From positions 62,001 through 126,000 of the forward strand of contig CANMUS010000005.1 in assembly GCA_947501215.1 (NCBI GenBank): DNA of 64,000 bases, in the 5' to 3' direction. The number at the start of each line of letters is the position of its first letter. Within the stretch, counting starts at the first letter, position 1. Below, piece after piece: positions 18,698 to 25,797 of this stretch. The notes beneath the pieces are model-generated. The model saw only the letters and a program-made list of their open reading frames with translations, was not told the DNA's origin and ran no database searches. A program made the position numbers and the translations under genes. This DNA is from an uncultured Erythrobacter sp. (lineage in GTDB: Bacteria > Pseudomonadota > Alphaproteobacteria > Sphingomonadales > Sphingomonadaceae).

Positions 18698-19808
18698 AGA
18701 GACATTGGCCATTCGTGCTGTTCGCAGCGAGCAAGGCGACGGAACCGCGGTTTTCGTCTTCTTCCTCGAAGGCGCGGACATCATGCGTATCGCCGATATC
18801 GCCCGCCTGCGGCGCGAAGAACAGGAACTCAAGGGCTTCCAGCGCAGCGAAATCAAGGCGCACGTTTCGGCAATCACGCAGTTTCTCGATAGCGGGAAAG
18901 TCCTCTTTCCAAACGCGATCATCCTGGCTCTTTCGGAGGAAGTGGAATTCGCGTCGGCACGCGGGCGCAAGCCCGGAAACATCTGCGAGATCGGCGACGC
19001 TGGCACACTGACCATTCCTGTTTACCCTGCAGGCCGCCGGGCGGCCTGGATCGTCGATGGCCAGCAACGATCGCTGGCCTTGGCGCAAGCAAAGGATCAA
19101 TCGATCGCCGTACCAGTCGTCGGCTTCGTCTCGGATGAGATCGAGGCTCAACGAGAACAGTTCATTCTCGTCAACAAGGCGCGGCCATTGCCCAAACGTC
19201 TAATCGATGAACTGCTGCCAGAAGTGAGCGCTCTTCTGCCGAGGGATCTGGCTACGCGCAAACTGCCAAGCGCGCTCTGCGAATTGCTCAATCAGCATAA
19301 GGACTCGCCATTTCACAATCTGATCAAGCGGGAATCCAATGCGCGCTCCGGAACCGGTGTCGTTGCGGACTCCGCCTTGATCGAAGCGATGCGTACAAGC
19401 CTAAGGTCGGCGTCCGGGGCTCTCGGCCAATTCAAACGCAATGGCGACGGCACTGACGCCAATGCCATGTATGAAACGCTCGTTCTTTACTGGAGCGCTG
19501 TGCGCGACACATTCCCGGATGCCTGGGGCAAGCCGCCAACCCAAAGTCGCCTTATGCATAGCGCTGGCATCCGGGCGATGGGCGCCCTGATGGATCAGAT
19601 CATGTTGCGGGTCGATAGCGCAGAAGACCGCGGGGCCGCGGTGCGTACCATCCTGAAGAAGTTGGCGAAGCATTGCCACTGGACCGAAGGGCGTTGGGAT
19701 GCCCTCAACCTGATGTGGAATGAAGTGCAGTCAACGTCCCAACACATCTCAAAGCTCACTGACCATCTGATGCACCTGGAACGCGACCTGGCGAGGGGAA
19801 CCTCATGA
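18690..19808 (+). CDS. dpdB: DGQHR-domain protein, DpdB-like, first copy
   Basis: This 372-residue protein has the DGQHR core in the form VDGQQRSLAL (residues 123-127) and a GFQR motif at 49-52. The IxxxxFVLVN-type element appears as REQFILVNKARPLPKR. DGQHR proteins include DndB and DpdB; DpdB works with DpdA to insert preQ0 into DNA and has ATPase activity in studied systems. A GGAGG ribosome-binding site precedes the ATG, inside the end of the preceding gene. It sits immediately upstream of dpdA with a four-base overlap. A related but clearly different copy follows dpdA at 21081-22181. Confidence 0.8.
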   Translation: MAKETLAIRAVRSEQGDGTAVFVFFLEGADIMRIADIARLRREEQELKGFQRSEIKAHVSAITQFLDSGKVLFPNAIILALSEEVEFASARGRKPGNICEIGDAGTLTIPVYPAGRRAAWIVDGQQRSLALAQAKDQSIAVPVVGFVSDEIEAQREQFILVNKARPLPKRLIDELLPEVSALLPRDLATRKLPSALCELLNQHKDSPFHNLIKRESNARSGTGVVADSALIEAMRTSLRSASGALGQFKRNGDGTDANAMYETLVLYWSAVRDTFPDAWGKPPTQSRLMHSAGIRAMGALMDQIMLRVDSAEDRGAAVRTILKKLAKHCHWTEGRWDALNLMWNEVQSTSQHISKLTDHLMHLERDLARGTS

Positions 19809-21094
19809 AGTTCATCTTCGCCGACAGTCTGGATTATGTCGATCCGGCCTTTGACTTCATTGCCGACCGCAGTCCTGCGGAACGGCAGCCCTATTGGGAC
19901 GACGCCTATCCTCACGAGATACTTGGCTATGCGCCCTACGACGGGGTGCTCGTGTCGAAAGGCATCGTCGGCGACCATCGCGTCAAAGGGAAATACACGG
20001 CCAGCCAAGCCCGGCGCTTCGAGTTGGTTGGCGCGCGAAAGTTCCTGAGGCTCGACAAACCGGAATTCGCGCATCTCGACATCTTTGGCGACTGCGGCGC
20101 ATTCACCTATGTCAACGAGGAGCGTCCGCCCTACTCGCCTGCCGAGATCGCTGAGTTCTACGATGATTGCGGCTTCACACATGGCTGCTCGGTTGACCAC
20201 ATCATCTTTGACTTCGATGTTGCTGCAAAAGGGCTCGATGGTGGATCGAACGACGCCAAAGATCGCTTCGAGATAACGCTCGAGAATGCTGATGCTTTCC
20301 GACGCGAAGCCAAAGCCATTGACGCACTGTTCGAGCCGCTCGGCGTTGTTCAAGGCTGGTCGCCCGATAGCATGGCGGAAGCTGCGCGCAGGCTGGTGGC
20401 GATGGGGTATGATTACCTCGCGCTCGGCGGCATGGTCCCGCTCAAATCACCCGAGATCAAACAGTGCCTCGCGGCGATCCGAGAAGTCGTACCACCGGCG
20501 ACACGCCTCCATATCCTTGGCTTCGCGAAGGCCGACGACATCGATAGCTTCCACAGTTACGACATCGCCAGCTTCGACACGACGTCGCCGCTCATTCGCG
20601 CGTTTAAGGACGCGAAGCAGAATTACTACCTGCCCGGCAATGGTCTGGGACTGCGTTATTTCACATCGATCCGCGTACCTCAGGCGCTGGAAAACCCGCG
20701 CCTTCAGAGAACGGTCAAGCGCGGTGTCTTTCGAGCAGAAGATCTGGTCACCATGGAAAGCGCGGCATTGTCGAGCTTGCGCGCGTTTGATCGGGGCGAA
20801 GCCGGTATTGAGGAAACACTCCAGAACGTCCTCGTCTACAGCGCGCCACTCGTGGAAGAAAAGCCGTTTGAAGACTGCAAGAACGCGACCAGCATGGTTC
20901 GCCTGGCGACGCGCTATCGCGATACACTTGAGAGCAAACCTTGGAAGCAGTGCAGTTGCTCGATCTGCGAACATGCGGCTGTCGATGTCATCATTTTCCG
21001 GGGAAGCAATCGGAACAAGCGTCGCGGGATTCACAATCTCGCGGTCTACAAGGATCATATTGAGAGATTGGATTTGAAGCGTGCCCTCACCTAA
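19805..21094 (+). CDS. dpdA: DNA-guanine transglycosylase DpdA (TGT-like)
   Basis: This 429-residue enzyme exchanges guanine in DNA for preQ0. It has a TGT-type barrel: FGDCGAF with Asp96 in the place of the TGT general acid/base, YLALGGM near 204-210 for substrate binding, and SFDTTSP with Asp258 as candidate nucleophile. The C-terminal zinc site is CSCSIC with a distal His (Cys383, Cys385, Cys388, His410). It is longer and more divergent than tRNA TGTs, and neither QueA nor QueF is nearby, so I call it the DNA-acting DpdA rather than Tgt. It sits between two DpdB-like genes and upstream of queE, queD and queC. Confidence 0.88.
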   Translation: MKFIFADSLDYVDPAFDFIADRSPAERQPYWDDAYPHEILGYAPYDGVLVSKGIVGDHRVKGKYTASQARRFELVGARKFLRLDKPEFAHLDIFGDCGAFTYVNEERPPYSPAEIAEFYDDCGFTHGCSVDHIIFDFDVAAKGLDGGSNDAKDRFEITLENADAFRREAKAIDALFEPLGVVQGWSPDSMAEAARRLVAMGYDYLALGGMVPLKSPEIKQCLAAIREVVPPATRLHILGFAKADDIDSFHSYDIASFDTTSPLIRAFKDAKQNYYLPGNGLGLRYFTSIRVPQALENPRLQRTVKRGVFRAEDLVTMESAALSSLRAFDRGEAGIEETLQNVLVYSAPLVEEKPFEDCKNATSMVRLATRYRDTLESKPWKQCSCSICEHAAVDVIIFRGSNRNKRRGIHNLAVYKDHIERLDLKRALT

Positions 21095-22181
21095 GCCCAT
21101 GCAATACCTTGCCGTGACCGCGGAACAGAGCAGCGAGCATCGGGTCCTCGTGTTTGCGGCCAAGGCATCCGACATTCTCAAGTTTGCATCGATTGACCGC
21201 ATTGGCCGCGATGCACAGGGCGAACTCAGCGGCTTCCAACGGCCACAGGTTGCTGCTCACATTCGAGAAATCCAGGACTACCTGATCAAGCCAAACTCGG
21301 TCCTTCCCAATCCGATCGTCGTCGCCTTTACAGATCATGTCGGCGTTGAGGATTTGGGAGATGGATCGGCGCGCCTGACGATCGACGTAAGCAAAGGGAC
21401 ACCGGGACTGGTTGTCGATGGACAACAGCGGCTTTCTGCCCTGAGCACGCTGGAGCGTGATTTTCAGGTCTTCGTGTCAGTCCTGATTTGCCAAGACGAG
21501 GCAGAGCTGCGTCGACAGTTCGTGCTCATCAACAACACCAAGCCGCTGCCCAAGTCGCTGATTTATGAACTGCTGCCTACTGTCGATGATCTTCCGGCGC
21601 GGCTCAGCAGGCGCTCGACGGCTGCCGACCTGACCGCCCGGCTGAACTTCGAGAACACCTCGCTCAAGGGCTACATCCGTCAACACACCTGCCCGGAAGG
21701 GATCATCGCCGACACCGTGATGCAGAAGATCATCATGGAGTCGCTCGCCAACGGCATCATGCGCGACCTGATTGGTCGGCCCAAAGGCGAAGACAAGTGC
21801 GTGCGGCTTGTCTCGAATTTCTTTGAAGCTGTGAAACGGGTTTTCCCGGACGCTTGGCATGGTCACAAGCCAAAGACTTCCCGGTTACTCCACGGCGCCG
21901 GTATCCAGGCGATGGGCGATGTCATGGAAGTGCTGGCCCAAAGGGTTGATGCCCGATCGGTCGATGATTTCCAGGCAGGCATGGAATGCCTCAAGGACAA
22001 GACCGCGTGGACATCCGGCGACTGGGAACTCGGCGGCGAAGTTCGGCGCTGGAACTCGCTGCAAAATGTCAATCGCGACGTTGCGCTGCTCAAGCACTAT
22101 CTCATTGGCATCCTCAAGGCCGATCTCAGACAAAAGCGGCGAGCAGCACCAGCCCCGCTCTTCGAAGACGCGGCTGAATAG
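21081..22181 (+). CDS. DGQHR-domain protein, DpdB-like, second copy
   Basis: This 366-residue paralogue of the protein at 18690-19808 has the core VDGQQRLSAL (residues 113-117), a GFQR motif at 51-54 and REQ-like RRQFVLINNTKPLPKS. The two copies align in order of motifs but differ widely in sequence, so this is an old divergence, not a recent duplication. The start is uncertain: GTG at 21081 overlaps dpdA by 14 bases, and ATG at 21099 is the alternative. The two copies could form a heteromer with DpdA or serve different steps. It ends two bases before queE. Confidence 0.78.
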   Translation: MPSPKPMQYLAVTAEQSSEHRVLVFAAKASDILKFASIDRIGRDAQGELSGFQRPQVAAHIREIQDYLIKPNSVLPNPIVVAFTDHVGVEDLGDGSARLTIDVSKGTPGLVVDGQQRLSALSTLERDFQVFVSVLICQDEAELRRQFVLINNTKPLPKSLIYELLPTVDDLPARLSRRSTAADLTARLNFENTSLKGYIRQHTCPEGIIADTVMQKIIMESLANGIMRDLIGRPKGEDKCVRLVSNFFEAVKRVFPDAWHGHKPKTSRLLHGAGIQAMGDVMEVLAQRVDARSVDDFQAGMECLKDKTAWTSGDWELGGEVRRWNSLQNVNRDVALLKHYLIGILKADLRQKRRAAPAPLFEDAAE

Positions 22182-22183
22182 CC

Positions 22184-22816
22184 ATGGCTTATGCGGTCAA
22201 AGAGATATTCAAAACCTTGCAGGGTGAAGGTGCTCATGCGGGGCGCACGGCTGTTTTCTGCCGTTTCTCGGGCTGCAATCTTTGGTCGGGTCGCGAACAG
22301 GACCGCGCGAGCGCGCAATGCTCCTTTTGCGACACCGACTTCGTGGGTGTGGATGGGACCGGTGGGGGCCGTTTTGCGGACGCGGAATTGCTGGCACAAA
22401 CAATCGCTGATGAATGGGCTGGCTCGAATGAGAGTCGCTATGTTGTGCTCACAGGTGGTGAACCGTTGCTGCAGGTCGATGCGCCTTTGGTAGATGCACT
22501 TCATCGACACGGTTTTGAGATCGGGGTCGAGACCAATGGTACGCGTCCTGCCCCAGAAGGCATCGATTGGATCTGCGTTAGCCCTAAAGGGGAAAACGAA
22601 CTGGTCTTACGGTCGGGCAACGAACTGAAGCTCGTATTCCCGCAGGTTGGCGCGCCACCTGAACGCTTCGAAGACCTCGAGTTCGAGCACTTCTTCTTGC
22701 AGCCAATGGATTGCGCCGAGGCCGGCCAATGCCTCGATGACACGATCCATTACTGCCTCGAAAATCCTCGCTGGCGCTTATCGCTCCAGTCGCACAAGCT
22801 AGTCGGAATCCGCTGA
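22184..22816 (+). CDS. queE: 7-carboxy-7-deazaguanine synthase QueE
   Basis: This 210-residue radical SAM enzyme converts 6-carboxytetrahydropterin to CDG. The iron-sulfur motif is the long-spaced variant, C-x14-C-x2-C (GCNLW to CSFCDTDF). This is known from some proteobacterial QueE enzymes and differs from the usual C-x3-C-x2-C. TGGEPLLQ is the SAM-binding GGE motif, and VETNGT follows. The stop overlaps the queD start by one base. With queD and queC it supplies preQ0 to DpdA. Confidence 0.93.
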   Translation: MAYAVKEIFKTLQGEGAHAGRTAVFCRFSGCNLWSGREQDRASAQCSFCDTDFVGVDGTGGGRFADAELLAQTIADEWAGSNESRYVVLTGGEPLLQVDAPLVDALHRHGFEIGVETNGTRPAPEGIDWICVSPKGENELVLRSGNELKLVFPQVGAPPERFEDLEFEHFFLQPMDCAEAGQCLDDTIHYCLENPRWRLSLQSHKLVGIR

Positions 22817-23190
22817 TGTACGAACTCTCGAAACAATTTCGCTTTGACGCGGCTCACACACTCGATCGGGTCGTCCAAACCGAGTCCAGCCGCAGGATCC
22901 ATGGTCATAGCTATCGCGGCGAGGTCACGCTCCGTGGAAGGCCTGACCCTGTAAGCGGTATGATTGTCGACGTTGGTATTCTGGAGAAAGAACTCGAGAG
23001 CGTTCGGGACGCGCTCGACCATCGTTTTCTGGACGACATCAACGACCTTGGCCCGGCAACCATGGAAAATCTGTGCCGTTGGATCTGGAACAGGCTCAAG
23101 CCCGAGTTCCCGGCGCTTTCGAAGGTCAGTGTCTACCGCGACAGCAATAGTGATGCGGTCACCTACTGGGGCGAGGAAGAGCTTGCATGA
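22816..23190 (+). CDS. queD: 6-pyruvoyltetrahydropterin synthase-family protein QueD (catalytic Cys replaced by Ser)
   Basis: This 124-residue protein has the zinc ligands of the PTPS/QueD family at His14 (DAAHTL), His29 and His31 (RIHGHSY). The canonical QueD motif is C-x3-HGH. Here the position is Ser25 (SRRIHGH) and no Cys lies nearby. The rest is normal for the family, with [10 protein letters not shown] and the [10 protein letters not shown] segment. It should convert dihydroneopterin triphosphate to 6-carboxytetrahydropterin, but the missing Cys makes that activity uncertain. No folE is in the window, so GTP cyclohydrolase must come from elsewhere. It overlaps queC by four bases. Confidence 0.85.
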   Translation: MYELSKQFRFDAAHTLDRVVQTESSRRIHGHSYRGEVTLRGRPDPVSGMIVDVGILEKELESVRDALDHRFLDDINDLGPATMENLCRWIWNRLKPEFPALSKVSVYRDSNSDAVTYWGEEELA

Positions 23191-23897
23191 TTGCTGACGA
23201 GAAGGCTCTCGTCCTTTTCTCCGGCGGGCAGGATTCCGCAACTTGTCTTGCTTGGGCACTTGAGAAATTCAGCGCTGTCGAGACGGTAGGGTTCGACTAC
23301 GGGCAGAGACATCGGATCGAACTGGAATGTCGTTCAGAGCTTCTCGCGCGGATTGTTGAGATCAATCCAACCTGGAAAGAGAGGCTTGGAGCCGACCATA
23401 CGCTCGATCTGTCGGTTCTCGGCCAGATCAGCGAGACGGGACTGACCCGAGACGCCGAGATCGCCCTGCGCGAAGACGGATTGCCGAACACCTTTGTGCC
23501 TGGCCGCAACTTGTTGTTCTTCACTCTTGCGGCGACGCTCGCATTCAGACGCAAGGCTCGACACATGATTGGCGGCATGTGCGAAACTGACTACTCTGGA
23601 TATCCTGACTGCCGCGACGACACACTCAAAGCTTTACAGGTCACGTTGAACCTAGGGATGGGCAGTCGAAGCGTGATCCACACGCCCCTGATGTGGATCG
23701 ACAAGGCTGGCACCTGGGCATTGGCGCAAGATCTGGGCGGCGACCTTCTCTTGGATCTGATCACAGAACATAGCCACACCTGCTACCTTGGCGAACGCAC
23801 AGTTCGCCACGAATGGGGCTATGGCTGCGGAACGTGCCCTGCTTGTGAGCTTCGAGCACGAGGATATGAGAGTTTCCGCGAAGGCACCAGGTCTTGA
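23187..23897 (+). CDS. queC: 7-cyano-7-deazaguanine (preQ0) synthase QueC
   Basis: This 236-residue enzyme turns CDG into preQ0 with ATP and ammonia. The N-type PP-loop is [11 protein letters not shown] (about residues 11-21). [12 protein letters not shown] and VPGRNLLFF are family blocks. The C-terminal zinc site is THTCYLG plus [10 protein letters not shown] (four Cys). All expected motifs are present and the length is typical. It overlaps queD upstream and the next gene downstream by a few bases. Confidence 0.95.
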   Translation: MIADEKALVLFSGGQDSATCLAWALEKFSAVETVGFDYGQRHRIELECRSELLARIVEINPTWKERLGADHTLDLSVLGQISETGLTRDAEIALREDGLPNTFVPGRNLLFFTLAATLAFRRKARHMIGGMCETDYSGYPDCRDDTLKALQVTLNLGMGSRSVIHTPLMWIDKAGTWALAQDLGGDLLLDLITEHSHTCYLGERTVRHEWGYGCGTCPACELRARGYESFREGTRS

Positions 23898-24922
23898 CTG
23901 ACTCTGGCACCACTTCCGACGATGCTTCAGTCGCTTCTTCGACCAATGAAAGCGGCGGGCCCGAGATCACTCCGTCAAAGGTAAAGACCGGCGCAGGCCT
24001 CCATGCGCTTCGTGCGACGGTGTTATCGTTTTTGGATCGGCCGATAGACTTCTACCCGCGCCTTGAGGCTAAGGTTCGCAGCGTTCCCTCGGATGAAATC
24101 GTCAATCGGTTCTACAATCCTAAGCATGGAGTAATGGCCGCCTGGGCCAAGATCGACCCCAATGATTCCAATCTTGATAAAGCGGTCGACCTAGCCAAAG
24201 CATCACTCCAAGAAGCGAAGGCGCAAACTGAATATCAGGATCAGAAAGCGACGCGGTTGCTAACGGTCTCAACCTTTTTGACTGCTCTCGCTGGTGCATT
24301 CTTCGCGTCATTTTTGACGAATTATCCTCTAAGAAACTTGCAAGATCAGGTCGGAGCAGAATGGTGGCTTCTTTCGGCCACCTACATCTCATTCCTCCTC
24401 TTTATCTTGTTATCACTCGGAGGGGCGCTGGTTACCTTTCATGCGTCGCGCACTCGCTTCAAATATCCTTCTGAAGCAACAGTAGATAGCCAGTCAGGCA
24501 GAGCCCGCTCCTTTCTGTTCTTTCGCGAAATAATTGGCGTCACCCCAGAAGGTTGGGCGAATTCCTTTGTAAATGTTGGAGAGTCTACAGGAACCATGAC
24601 TGTAGAAATCAACCCAATGCTGAAGGTAGAGTACCTCAAAAACTATGTTAGCGAAGCTTACCTCGTTGCCGCCAAGACAGCAGAAAAGTTACGGTATCTT
24701 CAGCCTGCTCAGAGTCTTTTATCTTATGCACTACGTTGCTTGATAGTCTATGTAATGTTGCTCGGCTATGTTCTGACCTGCGTGGAACCGACAAAGCCCA
24801 CCCCACAACCGACTGAAGTTGAGATGATCGGGGGAACTCTTCACGTGGACGCTTTGATTGAACGCTCGCAGACTCCAACTCAACAGCCAACTCCAACCAA
24901 AAAGACTGACCCAGAGCAGTGA
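23894..24922 (+). CDS. Multi-spanning membrane protein, resembling Pycsar/SMODS-associated TM effectors
   Basis: The start is a TTG overlapping the queC stop. The 342-residue product has a disordered N-terminus and hydrophobic helices at about 121-142, 157-181 and 280-296. A soluble segment with [10 protein letters not shown] lies between the second and third helices, and a Pro/Thr-rich tail ends the protein. The [17 protein letters not shown] entry into helix 1, and a late helix preceded by [15 protein letters not shown], resemble the membrane-effector domains found with cyclic-nucleotide defence systems. No nucleotide cyclase is present, so this is only a resemblance. Base composition is more AT-rich than the neighbours, suggesting separate acquisition. 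Confidence 0.6.
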   Translation: MTDSGTTSDDASVASSTNESGGPEITPSKVKTGAGLHALRATVLSFLDRPIDFYPRLEAKVRSVPSDEIVNRFYNPKHGVMAAWAKIDPNDSNLDKAVDLAKASLQEAKAQTEYQDQKATRLLTVSTFLTALAGAFFASFLTNYPLRNLQDQVGAEWWLLSATYISFLLFILLSLGGALVTFHASRTRFKYPSEATVDSQSGRARSFLFFREIIGVTPEGWANSFVNVGESTGTMTVEINPMLKVEYLKNYVSEAYLVAAKTAEKLRYLQPAQSLLSYALRCLIVYVMLLGYVLTCVEPTKPTPQPTEVEMIGGTLHVDALIERSQTPTQQPTPTKKTDPEQ

Positions 24923-25686
24923 TTAGGGCGAGCGAACTCGTCACAGTTTTTGTCGATGCAGACAACACTCTGTGGGATACAGATAGAGTGTTCGCGAGCA
25001 CTCAGCTCCGCTTGCTTCACGACGTTGAGGAGTCACTCGGACTCACGTGGCCAGATGAAGATCGTCTTCAATTCGTGCGGGCAGCAGACCAAGAGCTTGC
25101 CTCCCTACATCATGATGGCTTGCGCTACCCGCCTGCATTGCTCGTACGTGCCCTAAGCTTGGCCCTGGATGGAATGGATCCGGTTCGGGCAGCGAAAATT
25201 GCGTTGCATGGAAGCGAGCCTGCAAAGATCTATGCCGACCAAGAAGGCGTAATCCTCAACCGCTATTTTCAATCTCTGAAGGCACTTCCACAACTTAAGA
25301 AGGGCGTTGCAGACGGCCTTAGGCAGATGAAGGAGCTTAACTGGAACATCTTGATGGTCACAGAATCTGCTGTGACGCGAGCAAGGGAAACTGCCGACGC
25401 TTTGAGCATCTCTCAATTCTTTGACAGAGTACTTGAAGGCCGCAAACGCCCCGAACTGTATCAAAGAATCCTGAAACTAGTTGGCTCTCCGTCCAACGCC
25501 TACATGATCGGTGACCAAATTGATCGCGACATTGCACCAGCGAAGCAGGCGGGGCTCAAGACAATCTACTTCCCCGGTGGCTTTAAGCCCCGTTGGCACG
25601 ACGAGGAGGCCTCGCCGCCTCCCGATTTCGTGATCTCCGATTTTAGAGAAGCTGTGCAAATTATTCGCTTGGAGCACGCATGCTGA
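24919..25686 (+). CDS. HAD-superfamily hydrolase
   Basis: This 255-residue soluble phosphatase-type protein starts at a GTG overlapping the previous stop by four bases. Motif I is VDADNTLWDTD with nucleophile Asp13 and acid Asp15. The cap region spans roughly 25-120. Motif III Lys is in EGRKRPELY, and motif IV is MIGDQIDRDIAPAKQAG. This is the HAD subfamily IA layout. The substrate is unknown. Tight coupling to the membrane protein suggests that the two act together, possibly on a nucleotide or a deazapurine intermediate. The region shares the lower GC of the preceding gene. Confidence 0.8.
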   Translation: MIRASELVTVFVDADNTLWDTDRVFASTQLRLLHDVEESLGLTWPDEDRLQFVRAADQELASLHHDGLRYPPALLVRALSLALDGMDPVRAAKIALHGSEPAKIYADQEGVILNRYFQSLKALPQLKKGVADGLRQMKELNWNILMVTESAVTRARETADALSISQFFDRVLEGRKRPELYQRILKLVGSPSNAYMIGDQIDRDIAPAKQAGLKTIYFPGGFKPRWHDEEASPPPDFVISDFREAVQIIRLEHAC

Positions 25687-25797
25687 CTGCGGAAGCATGG
25701 TGCTGCGCCTAGAGGTTTGGCTTTATATACTTGATTGCCAAAGACCTTCAGTCGATGAAGGGGCACTCCAAATTCTCTCAATCCGTGGGGCGTAGAT

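Noticed and set aside
18690..22181. Reading the DGQHR genes as a Dnd phosphorothioation system
   Set aside because: There is no DndA, DndC, DndD or DndE homologue, while a TGT-like enzyme and queE-D-C are present. Dpd fits better.
22184..23897. Queuosine tRNA modification operon
   Set aside because: No queF, queA or queG and the transglycosylase beside it is DpdA-like with DpdB partners. A contribution of preQ0 to tRNA modification cannot be excluded.
23894..24922. Complete Pycsar or CBASS system
   Set aside because: Only an effector-like membrane protein is present; no nucleotide cyclase gene is visible.
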